From positions 62,001 through 126,000 of the forward strand of contig MU626268.1 in NCBI GenBank assembly GCA_025603075.1: DNA of 64,000 bases, given 5' to 3'. Below the pieces are notes generated by a model. That model was given only the letters and a program-made list of their open reading frames with translations, did not search any database and had not been told where the DNA came from. Both the position numbers and the translations under genes were made by a program. Positions 22,676 to 34,481 of the stretch are shown piece by piece. The stretch's first letter is position 1. Each line of letters begins with the position of its first letter. The stretch comes from Neoconidiobolus thromboides FSU 785 (taxonomy: Eukaryota > Entomophthoromycota > Entomophthoromycetes > Entomophthorales > Neoconidiobolaceae).

Positions 22676-24578
22676 TTAATTTTTTGTTATTATTTGCCAT
22701 AACCATTCATCTTTTTCTAATGGATGTATATTATTATTACCGTTTTGTTGGTTTTGTTTTAATTCTATTAATTGATCCCATATTTCAATATCAACACTTG
22801 AATCTAATAACAAAACTTTAGATTTGATATAAGCTAAGAAGGAGATGGGCAAGTAGCAGGGAGTAAATAGGTGAAATGGAATAGAATACCAAACATAGTT
22901 TAAATAAATTGGTAAATTTAAATTAATTATGTTAATTAAATATAAACTTATAAGTATTTGTTGATCATATGTAAATGAAATTCTATTATTATTATTTATA
23001 CTTTCAGTATAAAATTGAAAAATGGAATTTTGTGCTGCTGCTTCTACAATTGATATTTGTTGAAATTTACCATTTTGTATCATTTCTTTAATTAATTCAT
23101 TAGCTTGAATGTAATTTTTGGTTTGAGTATAATAAACTAATAAAATCAAATTATATTCTGGATCATTATAACTTTCAATATCTTTAATTAATAAATTAAA
23201 TGAAATTTTAAATTGTGGGTAATGTTGATATTTTAATAACAACTTTAATTGTTCTTGTGTTAATTGAATATTATTATGTTGGTTCACATGTTGATAATAT
23301 CTATTAAATAATAAAAAGGTACTCGGATCTTTACTATTATCAACTAATAAAATCAAATATTTCATCATAGTTTCTACATTGCTCCTTTCTTTACTTCCCA
23401 ATATATTATTTTCGTTTCTAATGAATTGATCAAAAAACACATGTAATACTTTACGACTATATTCAGGTTGAAGTAAAGCAAATTTAAATAAAATAAAATA
23501 ACATTCAATATCTTTTTGATTCATTGAGTTAAATCGATCAATCATTAATTTGTAATTGAATTTATTGAAAGATAATAATATTAAACTTAATTTTAAATGT
23601 TTTAAATCATAAATTATTTCCTCTTTTAACATCTCTTCTTCAACTAATTGTAGCTTTATTCTTAATTGTTCATTATATTCATTACTAGTATGACTTTTTT
23701 CTGTTGAAGTTAATAATTGACTAATATCTATTTCTATATCTCTACTATTTATATTTATATCTTTAATACCACTAGCTATCGATGTTTCATTTAATAAAGT
23801 AATAAAAAAAGGAGTATATTGTTGAATATTATTAAATTGAATTCCTAGCTCATTTAATTTGCATTTAATATTTAACATCAATTCAAATTTATCCATCTCA
23901 TTTAACTTTACTTTTTCAATTGTTTGAAATAACATGTCAAATTGATTACTATTAAATAAAAACAGCTTTTGATAATAACTTTCAATAATATTAAATAGAT
24001 CATAAATTAATTGTATAAACTTATTTTTATCTCCTTCATTAATGGCCAAAAATTCACAATAAGTATAAATTATTATATTCATTTCATTCCTATGTATGTA
24101 ATTTTTTTTTTCAATTTTGGAATTTAATATTAATTTCATTCCCTCTTCATCTTTATTTAAAATACTTCTCTTTAGTTTAGTATAAAATGTAAGCATCTCT
24201 AATAAATTATAATTCTCGAAACTTGGCTGAATCAATTGATTTAATATTGGATGTTGTTCAACGCTTTGCTTAAGTTCAATAAGTTCTTCTTTTGTTAATT
24301 TAAATACAGATTTGATATTTTCAATATCGCCAGAAAGACTATTCTGAATAATTTTTTGATTTTCTATTTGAGACATGTTATTTTTGGCATCATGATCTGC
24401 ACTTAAAGTAGAAGCATTAGTAAACTAAAAAGAAATTAAACTCTTGTTATCTATAATTAAATGAAACTATTACCTCCTTTAACAATTTAGATTTTACAGA
24501 GTAGTTAGAATTGAAAAAACAAGTTGAAGCTGATTTATTAGTAAGTATACGAGTTATTAATTGTTTTCTATATACCAT
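22676..24578 (-). CDS. Mitochondrial helical-repeat (PPR-like) protein
   Basis: Exons 24578-24474 and 24424-22676 join to 617 residues. The first exon encodes MVYRKQLITRILTNKSAS, a basic, Ser-rich, acid-free N-terminus typical of mitochondrial import. The short intron (49 nt) places the start here rather than at the internal ATG at 24376. The rest is alpha-helical with repeated short helix pairs, for example YNLILLVYYTQTKNYIQANE followed by LIKEMIQNGKFQQ, and LILLSFNKFNYKLMIDRFNS. This resembles pentatricopeptide-type proteins that bind mitochondrial transcripts. I cannot align it to a named factor, so the RNA-binding role is an inference from targeting plus repeat style. Confidence 0.6.
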
Positions 24579-25043
24579 TGTTAAAAATAGTTTAATTGAT
24601 ATTAGCAGAAAATTAATTAATATTTTTAAATCTGATTTCTTATCGGATTTTAAAAAAAATCCCACAAAGTTTCGGATTTAATTAAATTTAGGTTTAAGAT
24701 TTCGAAATTTAGCTATTCATTTGTGATATAAAAATTAATTCATTTATTAGAAATTTGACTCAAAATAAAACTAATAGTTTTTTTATTAAACCTATTAATA
24801 GTTATATACTAGTAAATAAAAACATACTATACACTTCAATTTCCAATATAATAAATATTTAGTTATTATAAAATAGTGCTATAAATCATTAACTATTTTT
24901 AAAATTTTAGTAAAAAAACTCAATAACTTATACCCATATTAAATTTTATTTCCATTATATTTATTTAAAATAATGTATTATATCTTGAAAAAATTCTCAA
25001 TTTAATCGATATGGGACTAGCATACTAACTATTAAATTATTTA
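24579..25043. other. Intergenic
   Basis: AT-rich, no gene seen. It should contain the promoter of the helical-repeat gene and the 3' end of the EH/SH3 gene; both are on the minus strand. Confidence 0.35.
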
Positions 25044-27122
25044 CTATAGATTCTCATAAAACTCCAAATAACTAGCTGGCAAATAGATCAATTTTTCTTC
25101 ATTATCAATTGAATGGCATAGCCACCAATCAGGATCTTCTTTTTCAATAACAATAAAAATACTATCTGGTTCAAAAACCGTATTGTCTTCATCTTCTTCA
25201 TTCTCATTACTATATTCAAACAATAATTTATATTTACTTCTCTCTTCTATATTCTCATTATTAAAAATAGTTTCTTCTGCTATTTCATTGTTTTCAATAT
25301 CTTTGTTAATTTCTTCTGTTTCGATGATTGTATCCTCATTATATTGTTTGGTATTAAAGATGTTGTTGTCCTTAATAGAATTGTCAAATACATTATCAGT
25401 ATTAGCATAATTATCAAATGCATTATCTTCATGACTATCCTCATAATTATTAATTTGATCAGCATCATTAAATAAATTATTTTGTTGCTTATATTCAATT
25501 TCCCCATCTTCATTAACAACTTCAACATAAGATTTAGGAAACCAATCCATTAAAGAGGGATTGTTTATTAAATAGCCTAATAGCCATTCTTCATTTTCTT
25601 CTAATACATTTAAATAATCGTTACATTGAAATTCAAATTCACTATCTTCAACTGAATAATCATAGCTAGCAATTGCTTTATAAAGTATATTTTGTTCTTG
25701 TTCTCCTTGTTCTTCTTCTTTTAACCCAATTACCTCTTCATTATTTTTATTTGTATCCTTATTACTTATTTCTTCAACTATACTTTTTTCCTGTAATTCT
25801 TCTTTATTATCTTTACTCTCAAGGACGTCATCTTGCTTTACTCTTTCCTCTTTATTGTTATTAATATTATTCAATTGGTTAAAGAATGGATTATGGCTTT
25901 GTTTATTTAAAAATGGATTATTACTCTTTACTTCTTCTAATTTGCTTTCTTTTTCAATAATTCTTTCCTTTGGATCTTCTTTTATTTCTACTTTTGGTTC
26001 TATTACTTCCGCTTTTGGTTCTATTACTTCCACTCTTGGTTTTTCTACTTCTTTCGCAATCTCTTTCTCTTTTATTATTATATTTTGATCAATTTCTTTT
26101 TCAGGTTGTTTAGATGCAATCGATTTGCTTATATTACCGTTGCTAAATAGCTCGTTGCTTCTAACATTACCGATGTTATTAATAGTATTTCTATCAGCAA
26201 TATTATCACTATTAACACTAATATCCTCCACTTTAGTATCCTTTGTTTTCTTTTCTGGAATAGCTAACAATTCAACGTCTTTAATATTGATATTCTCCGA
26301 TAGCCTTATTAAATCCTTTAAAAATGATTTAAAATACACATTCTTACTAGCTTCAAAAGATTTATATAAATTCATTTTAACTTTGAAATTGTTAAACTTT
26401 ATCTTTTCTTTCATAAAATTTTCAGGTATTAAATTCCTTTTAATCGTTTCCATTTTACTTTGAATTTCTTCTTTTTCTTGTTGAATTGCTTTAATTCGAT
26501 TGATTTCTTCTTCTTTTTTGATTTCAAGTTCAATTTCATATTCCTTGATCCTTTGTTTAGCCTCTTCATTAATTCCTTGAGTTTCATTTTCATTATTTAA
26601 ATTCAACTGTTGCATCCTTTTTCTTAATAACTCTTTTGCTTTTCTACTAATTTCATCCCCTTCTTCCTCTACCTCCTCTTTCTTCTCACCACCCAACTTA
26701 TATCCATATTGCACACTGTCTTCAACTTTAAATATTTCTAACTTAATCTCATAGCATTTATTTAAACTATTAATCAACTCATTTTCAACCCAATTACCAT
26801 TTTTTAATTGCTGGTTTTTTTCGTACAATTGAATAACTTTTTCATACTCTTTAGAATCTATCTTTTGATATTTTTGTTCTAATTTTTGATAATATATTTC
26901 AAAAAAGGCTTCTTTAAAGATTGGTACTTGTTTATATAATTCTTTACCATTATTTAACGAACTTTCTGGTAATGGTTTATCCCTTTTGGTTATACTTTGC
27001 TTCTTTTTGAGGGCTTCGAGTTTACCTTCAAGTAATTTGATGTTGTTTAGCAAACCTTCTTTTTTATTTGAGGCTTTAACTCTAGTCCCTGCTTGGTTAA
27101 ATGGTTGCATATTAGTATGTAA

Positions 27123-27157
<35 letters not shown>

Positions 27158-27686
27158 AAGTTTGGAAATTATTTTCTTGATTCATTGAATTATTATTATT
27201 ATTACTGTTCATATAGCCAGTTTTAAGCACCGTTAAGTTGGGATTATTATTATTAAACATAGGATTCACGTTATTTATAGCTGGCTGAGGACTGCTATTA
27301 TTATAAATTGGGATTTCATTTAAACTATTTGGCAAATCACAACCATTTACTCTTGCTTGAATGATATGTAAACCTAAACAAAATTGATTGAGATCTAAAG
27401 AACCTCGATTATTTGGATCTAATAAGTTCCTATTAATAGTTTAGTTTAAGTCTCAGCATACACTGTTTAGTTTCAATAAAGGAAAAAGGACACTAGATTT
27501 ATATTTTATTAGAAAATAAAATTTTACTTACCAAATATAAAATAATTCTTGAGCATTCAAATTACTCTGTAGAAAGACTTGTCTGGATTTATCCCCAGTT
27601 AATAAGCGTCTTTCATCTCCATTAAGACTGATGTATAAATTTCGATATCTTTGTGCTTCTTCAGGTGTTAATGGTTGTATTTTCAT
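25044..27686 (-). CDS. Intersectin-like endocytic scaffold (EH domain, coiled coil, two SH3)
   Basis: Exons 27686-27532 and 27429-25044 give 846 residues. Residues 1-80 form an EH domain: LTPEEAQRYRNLYISLNGD, then ELFYIWNLLDPNNRGSLDL with a calcium-loop-like DPNNRGSLD, then FCLGLHIIQAR. EH domains bind NPF motifs in endocytic adaptors. A poly-Asn stretch and a long coiled coil follow (for example EEEINRIKAIQQEKEEIQSK). Near the C-terminus are two SH3 domains. The first, at about 640-700, has YKAIASYDYS, EEWLLGYL and WFPKSYVEVV. The second, at about 785-846, has KYKLLFEYS, DPDWWLCHS and YLPASYLEFYE. NPF strings (SNNPFLN, SHNPFFN) sit in the linker and may bind EH partners. The order is that of intersectin and differs from yeast Pan1. 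Confidence 0.82.
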
Positions 27687-28411
27687 TGTCTTTTTTAAAA
27701 TTGAAGTGGCTTGGTGTTATTTTTCTAGAGTTCAAAATGTTGTTTTAGGAAAGAATACATTTTTGAAATATAATTGGCTAGTATCAACCAATAGACTGAT
27801 GGAACGAAACTTTGGTTGATGGCTTTTAAAATTGTAGCCATGTTTTTTCAGTGCTTAAAAAACTGATTTATTGGAATGTTTTTTGTCAGTTATCCTTTTT
27901 GCTATTTTCAAGTTTAAAAATTAACCAGTGCAGTTATTTAAGTTCTAAAGTGTTGATAAATGATGAATTTTATAATCAACTATTTCTTTTATTATTAACT
28001 TGAGGCTTGTTAGCTTGGTTTTTATTTTGAAATCAGTAGCTAACTAGCACACATATAAGCTTGAACGGCGTACTGGTTAATTAGTTTGTAAATTCAAAAG
28101 TAACAAAAAAGGACAGTTGATAAAAAATATCTCCATAATTGTTCCATTTGAGCTAAACTAATCTATTTTAAGGTTTTATTCCGAATAAATGCTACTTAAT
28201 ATATATTTTATTTTACATTTGTATTATAGTTCTAAATTCTAAAAGCATTAAAATATTTTTTCATGATAGAATTTTACAATAATGTTTTAAAATAACGTAA
28301 ATACAATTTTAACATAATATAAAAAGGGATTAAACCCAATATAATTTTATTTTAAAAAATATCTATACCACTGCCACTATAAGAACATAACGCCTATTCT
28401 TTTCACTATTT
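27687..28411. other. Intergenic
   Basis: AT-rich sequence between the intersectin-like start and the end of Mtr4. A 62-codon open stretch at 27631-27819 overlaps the EH exon and has no recognisable feature. Confidence 0.35.
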
Positions 28412-31400
28412 TTACAAATAAAGCGATGCCGCAAATATAATATCTCTTTTGATCAACCTAACACCCTCTGAAAATTTAATCTCAAGTTCATTGTTACCAA
28501 TGGTTTTACTAGCCATAGCCATCTGTCTTAGCAATTCCTCCAATCTGCGAAACATACGAATAATGGACCCCTCAAACACTTCAGTCATTCCGCACAGCTG
28601 TTCGAAACTAACACCAGCACACCAAGCTAATACTACATCCATAAGATCAGGTTTAAATGTTTTTAAATAAAGATCTTCTTCCATTGGAATCCTACATTCG
28701 TTAGTGACTTTGCATATATATTTTGCTTTCTGTTGGATAGTATTGAATGCCTCTTTAAGTTCATCACGTACTTGTACATCATCATTATCAGTATTTTCAT
28801 CAAATACAAAGCAGGATAAAATAGCAACGGACTGCTCCACTGTTAAATCTGTAAACATACCACAAAAGATCAATTCAGTTAACAATAATTCTCCAGGGTT
28901 AGTGATCTCACAAGCTACTCTGCCCTTAATTTCAATTACATCTGAAGGGGATACAAAACCTAAACGGCGTAATATTCTACGTCTACATTTTAACTCATCC
29001 ATCTTTTCAATGTTATTACTACTGCTGACTTTTTCCTTTAGTTTTTTGGCCAAGTTTTCCATTTTTAAATATTCATCATACTGTTCTTTTTTTTCTTCTA
29101 ATAGAGGATCATTACTAATCGGTTGTTCAAGTAACCTCTTTTCACAATCAGCTACCATCTTTACAATATTTTTATTATCTTCACCAGTTAATTTCATGTT
29201 CTTTATAGGATCCAATAAGGGATATACTTTATACCTTTTGTTAATCTCCTATTTAAATTTTTAAATATTATTATTTACATATATTATTAAATCAATTATT
29301 ACACTATATATCATATCTATCTTTTCAATGTTAGCTTTGCTGGTTAAATCAGTTGGTAATTTCACCATAATTTGAGAGTATCCATCTAATAAAGATAATA
29401 CTACTGGAATGACCTGTAACAGTGATAAATAAAAAATAAATAATAATGAGGTCATAAGATTTACCTTCCAAACCTTTTGGCTAGATGGATCTTTTGGATT
29501 ATAAGGTCTTAATAAAGTGCTAATAGTATTGTTTAACTTGAAATCATAACTGATTTCTGAACTTGCACTCTTCTTATCTAATGGTAATAGTACATCTACT
29601 ACAACTACACCTACCTTTTCAGCAATGGTGCCATTTTTGGCTTCTTTCGAAGTTAAATTGACGATGTTATAATTGACTACAAACCCATATCCAAAATCAA
29701 CATCTATATGGTTGACCCTAACCAATCTACCAGGATTTAAAAATGGGACAGCAATCTTGGATTGATTTAATCTCTCTCTTAACAGTTTCGAGCTAGTCTC
29801 TAACTGTTGCTGAACCATATAATATTTAGGCAGCGCAGGATCGTACTCCATTTGACTCAATTGTTTATTCAATTCTTTTAATTGCCTTTTTAACTTAGGT
29901 AAATTGGCCTGGTTCTGGAAGTGCATAAAAGAGTTCTCAAGGATACTTTCAGGTGTTATACCTTCTACTCTAAGTAAATTCAACAACATATTATAATTCA
30001 AATTGAATGCAGAATTCAACACATCTGACATACCCTTGATCATTGACTTAGCTACTGCTGGCTCCATATTCTCATTGATCATCATAATAACGATACCTCG
30101 ATCATCTAGACCTCTACGACCTGCTCGACCACTCATTTGAATGTATTCACCAGATGTGATCCAACGGCTTTCTACACCATCAAACTTACGCACTGAGGTA
30201 AAAACTACTGTTTTAGCTGGCATATTTAAACCAATTGAAAAAGTTTCAGTAGCGAATAATACTTTGATAAGACCTTCTTGAAATAAGAGTTCGATCACTT
30301 CTTTTAAAATCTGTAAAATACCGGAGTGATGGATACCAATACCACGCTTTAATAATGGTAAAATGTTCACAATCTGTGGTAAATTCCTGTCTTCTTCCTT
30401 TAATGAGTTCATTGCGTTGTTAAAGATGTTTTCTACTAAATCGGCTTCGACAGCTATAAATAAAATATTAGTTTACATCATGTTATGATTATATGAATAA
30501 TACATGAATTGAAGTCAATCTTGGACATTTGTTGCGCTAACAACTCACAGCCCTTTTTACCAAATGAAAACACAATCACTGGGTGATAATTTTTGGTAAG
30601 GATCAGCTTGATAATTTTAGATATATCCGATTCACTTCCTAAAAATATTATTAAGTTACTTTTTATATTTGTCATACCATATCTTTATATACCTTGTGTT
30701 ATTTTTCCAATTTTTCTATTCATTCCTTTTCCAGAACCTCCAACTTCTTCCTCCAAAGTATCCTTTTTAATATGTGAAAGCGCCTTTTCAAAGTTGGCCT
30801 CTTTAAACTCCCCATTCTCATCTACAACTAATCGAATGCCATCACCACCTTCCGGGAACAGATAATGCTGCAAAGGAGTAGGCCTAAAATCGGTATAAAC
30901 CACATGGCACGGTTGGTCATGAAGCTTACAGATCCAGTTGGAAAACTCTAACGCATTTGGTATAGTAGCTGATAAAAATACATACCTTACTTTATCAGGC
31001 AAAAGAATCAATGTCTCTTCCCAAATTACACCTCTTTCTTTATCACGCATATAATGCACTTCATCAAAGATAACCCAAGCTACTTCTCGTACGATTTCAG
31101 ACCCACGGTATAACATAGACCTTAAAATTTCGGTAGTCATAACCAAACAGGATGCATTTGGTGAAATTGTTACATCACCTGTCATTAAACCAACATCTCC
31201 AAACTCTTCTGCAAACTCACGGTACTTTTGATTGGATAAAGCTTTGATTGGAGAGGTATAAATAACCCTCTGACGATTCCTCAGGGCTTGTGCAATCGCA
31301 TACTCAGCTACTACTGTTTTACCTGCTGATGTGTGGGCGGCTACTAACACAGATTCATTGCGCTCAATCGAGTAAATACTTACTTTTTGGAAAGGATCCA

Positions 31401-31881
31401 AAGTAAATGGATAAACACGAGCAGGATTGGCATCTGGCTTGTGCTGTTGGATAGGAACATATGGATAGCCAGGTGGGATAGATACTTGATGGCGGACCTA
31501 TTTTCGGTAAATTAAATAAATTGATCGAAGATTAAATAAATAAATACTTACTTGATGCCTAAGTTTTAATTTCTCTTTACCCTCTTCGCCTACTACTTCT
31601 CTTGCGGTCTCCTCTTCAAAGGAGTCTAAGATCTCTGGTTCCATTTGTACGCCTTCCTTTGATTCCATATTATCATCTTCACTGTCAAGATCGTCATGGT
31701 CGGCTTTTAACTTTTTATTTCTATTTTTATTTTTAATGCTTGGATTATCATTTTCCAAATCACTATCATTTTCTACTATTTTAATAGCTTCATTTAGAAC
31801 TGCGTCTAATTCTTGTCGACCTCTATTGGAGCTGGTCACTGCTTTAATGGTGTCAAAAAGCTCTTCGTCGTCGGAAAACAT
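28412..31881 (-). CDS. MTR4: Mtr4 RNA helicase of the nuclear exosome (TRAMP)
   Basis: Six exons, 31881-31552, 31497-30693, 30638-30504, 30453-29465, 29413-29279 and 29248-28412, join to 1076 residues, a normal Mtr4 length. Motifs: Walker A AHTSAGKT (about 164-171), [18 protein letters not shown] in [12 protein letters not shown] (about 255), SAT in FLSATIPN (about 286), and motif [17 protein letters not shown]. The arch/KOW insertion shows [19 protein letters not shown], and the C-terminal helical bundle [15 protein letters not shown]. Mtr4 unwinds and feeds nuclear RNA to the exosome with Trf4/Air proteins. The fifth intron (29249-29278) is only 30 nt. The fourth (29414-29464) is 51 nt and has no in-frame stop. 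The acidic N-terminus is unusual only in sequence. Confidence 0.95.
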
Positions 31882-32000
31882 GCTGAATCAATTTCAAAAA
31901 AATTCTTTTTTTGATGAAAAGAATTTTTAGAATTTTTAGAATTTCTATGATTTTTGCACCCAAAATTAGTTGTCAAGTTAGGTTTATTGAAATTATCATT
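31882..32000. promoter_or_regulatory. Mtr4 upstream region, bounded by MITE copy 7
   Basis: Only about 120 bp separate the Mtr4 start codon from MITE copy 7, so the MITE and what lies beyond must be part of, or close to, the promoter. Short AATTTTTAGAATTTTTAG-like repeats lie near 31920. Confidence 0.35.
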
Positions 32001-32101
32001 TGGGGATGTATTTTTGTCTTTAAGAATTTTATTAATAAATTTTCCACTCAAATAGCGCTTAAAAAATGGAAAAAGTAATGAAGTCAAAAAAAACACTCCC
32101 A
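32001..32101 (+). mobile_element. MITE copy 7, just upstream of Mtr4
   Basis: TGGGGATGTATTTTTGTCTT at the left end, AAACACTCCCA at the right end, and TT flanks on both sides. Confidence 0.9.
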
Positions 32102-32679
32102 TTTTTTGAATTCGTATAAGTCCTTAGTATTTTTACAATAAAATAATTTAAAGGTGCATCTTTTTTTAAAATTATTTTGTTTGCATTTAAAGTTGAGAGA
32201 CAAGGCCATTATTTATTTAAAATTTAAATAAAGTTAACGACAATTTAGAAATTTTGATTACGTTTAATTTGTTTGATAGGACCAATATATTATATATTTA
32301 TTAGTGAGTAATTATTAAAGAAAGTGAGCTTCAAATAAATCTATAATGTTTTGTTTTACCAATATTATAATAAATATGGAAGTATAGAGGGAAAAGAGGC
32401 ATGGTACTTAATAGAATGTAGGACAATAAATAGTCTAAAACAGGATTCACTTTAATAGATTTCGAAGCGTTTTTATTAATATTAAAATGTTTAAACTGTC
32501 TAACTTTTAACTGTGTAAAAAGGAGCTAAATAGATGAAATAAAAGATATCTCATTTTCTTTCTGTTATTTTAAACAGACAGCTTTTTAAGATATCAAAGT
32601 TATTATATTATTGGCTATTAAAGCTTATTATACTTTTGGTCCACATTCAATGATCTAATTAATTACAATATTAAACACT
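32102..32679. other. Non-coding stretch
   Basis: AT-rich, no gene seen between MITE copies 7 and 8. Confidence 0.3.
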
Positions 32680-32773
32680 TGGGGATGTACTTTTTTGTTT
32701 AAAATTTTAGTATTTCTGCTCAAATAGCGCTTAAAAGGTGGAAAAAGTAATGAAACCAAAAAAATCATCCTCA
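32680..32773 (+). mobile_element. MITE copy 8
   Basis: TGGGGATGTACTTTTTTG at the left end and AATCATCCTCA at the right end, with a short internal deletion. CT flanks both sides, a clear non-TA duplication. Confidence 0.9.
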
Positions 32774-33101
32774 CTTAAGACCAATTTTACATTAGTATTT
32801 ACTTTTTTATGTTACAAATATACTTATATTAATTTACCAATTTTTATTAAATAGTAATTTAGCCTAGATGTTTTTTTATGAATATTAATATAATAAGCCG
32901 GAAAAATAATAGATATGCTCATATTGAAATCATGAAATTATACTACCTAAGCTTTTAGCACTCAATTATTAAATATAGTAACAAATTTGATAAACTTAAC
33001 TAAAATTAAATATCAAGTATTGAATAATTTAAGTTATATAAAGTTAAATAAAATAAAATATTTAATAACGTTACTATCCAGTTCCATTTCCTATTAATAA
33101 A

Positions 33102-33201
33102 TAGTGATGTATTTTTATGTTTAAGAATCCTACTAACAATTTTTCTACTCAAATAGTGCTTAAAAGATGGAAAAGTAATGAAGTTAAAAAAAACATCCCC
33201 A
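33102..33201 (+). mobile_element. MITE copy 9
   Basis: TAGTGATGTATTTTTATG at the left end, AACATCCCCA at the right end, and AA flanks on both sides. It lies 86 bp beyond the 3' end of the kelch-like gene. Confidence 0.85.
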
Positions 33202-33287
33202 AATTTAAACTGATAAATTAATCTTATTTTTTTGTTTGAGAAAACTAATGTTTTATTTCAATACTTCTGCATCATACACTATTAACT

Positions 33288-34481
33288 TTAAAATGTATCA
33301 TTTACAAAGCCTTTTTTATCTTTTTTGAAAAAGTTTGGGATAATGGGTTTATTATTTTTCCTTCTAATATAATAATATATTCCAAATATGATAAGTAACA
33401 AACCTAATACACCACCAACTACTCCTCCAATTATATTGTTCCTAGTTTCATAATTAGGTTGATAAGTTAGTTCATCAATTAAAAACCCACTTTTTAAAAA
33501 GAAAATCGGAGTAACTTTATCACCATCTTTACAAGTTGCAAAAGGAAGTAATAGATGATCATTGTGAAATACAGCACATCTAACCATTACTTCAATTTCA
33601 GTTATGTAAGGTTGAGACCAGGTTAATTTTTCCAAATCAAAGGTATGTAATTCAAATGGTTTTTCAGATACAAGATAAATCAAATTTTTATTTCTTGTGT
33701 GAGTCCTATTTACTTTTCCTAGCTTTCGTGGTGATGTTCCAATTATAAGTTTTGTACTTGCATCATTATCTGAAAGTTTGATTGATGTTACAAAACTTTT
33801 ATCAGAGTTTTGGTTATTATCCCCATTAATCAAGTAGAGTATACCGTTATAAGCTTCCATTATTGGGACTCCGGTATAGTTTAACTTATCTTTGATGAGC
33901 CTCCATGAATTCTCTTTTTCATTATATACTAGTATTCTATCTGTAAAGTTATTCTTTCCTTTTGATTCCATTTTAGTAACGTACACAAAGTATTCATCTA
34001 AATTGATATCGCTTTGACTAACAACGAATCTAGATGGATCAGCAAACACATCATTGTTGGCTTCTGATATATTTGCTGCTTCATTAAATGAGCTTATACT
34101 ACTTTCTTTAGCATTCCAACTTTTATTATTAATATTATAATAGTATACGGAGGGTCCATTCGATACAAAAAATATATTAATAATCCTACTTTTATCACTT
34201 CCAGCGCCACTATAAATTAAAAATTGAGAGACAGGTTTCTCCCACTGAATGAGCGATTCCCATTGACGGTTGGAGCTCTTTGGATCGACTGCAGCATTTA
34301 AATCCAAACTATAGACTGTATTATTGATATTCCAATAATGGTTACGCTCTGTATATTCATCACCAAATGTATATAGTTTATTATTTATTTTAGCGCACTT
34401 TCCATTAGTAAATAGAGGTGAGGTTATGTCGCTTGAGATTACAGCTGTTGCTAAGAAAGCAATTATTAAAAAAGAATACAT
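33288..34481 (-). CDS. Kelch-like single-pass cell-surface protein
   Basis: One exon, 397 residues. Residues 1-17 (MYSFLIIAFLATAVISS) are a signal peptide. The outer part contains kelch/galactose-oxidase-type blades: CAKINNKLYTFGD, YSLDLN, RILVYNEKENSWRLI, IMEAYNGILYLINGDNN and HTFDLEKLTWSQP, each the xLYxxGG or W-containing part of a beta-propeller blade, with the Gly pairs eroded. One membrane helix follows (IIGGVVGGVLGLLLIIFGIY), then a basic tail RRKNNKP. Proteins with this layout are common in fungal genomes with unknown function; ligand binding at the surface is an inference. MITEs lie on the 3' side, and 1.4 kb without a gene on the 5' side. Confidence 0.65.
   Translation of the reverse strand: MYSFLIIAFLATAVISSDITSPLFTNGKCAKINNKLYTFGDEYTERNHYWNINNTVYSLDLNAAVDPKSSNRQWESLIQWEKPVSQFLIYSGAGSDKSRIINIFFVSNGPSVYYYNINNKSWNAKESSISSFNEAANISEANNDVFADPSRFVVSQSDINLDEYFVYVTKMESKGKNNFTDRILVYNEKENSWRLIKDKLNYTGVPIMEAYNGILYLINGDNNQNSDKSFVTSIKLSDNDASTKLIIGTSPRKLGKVNRTHTRNKNLIYLVSEKPFELHTFDLEKLTWSQPYITEIEVMVRCAVFHNDHLLLPFATCKDGDKVTPIFFLKSGFLIDELTYQPNYETRNNIIGGVVGGVLGLLLIIFGIYYYIRRKNNKPIIPNFFKKDKKGFVNDTF

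Noticed and set aside
25183-27180. Several antisense open stretches opposite the intersectin-like gene
   Set aside because: They mirror the low-complexity Asn/Glu codons of the real gene and have no features of their own.
28449-29264. Plus-strand open stretches opposite the Mtr4 C-terminus
   Set aside because: Mtr4 conservation on the minus strand explains the open frames.
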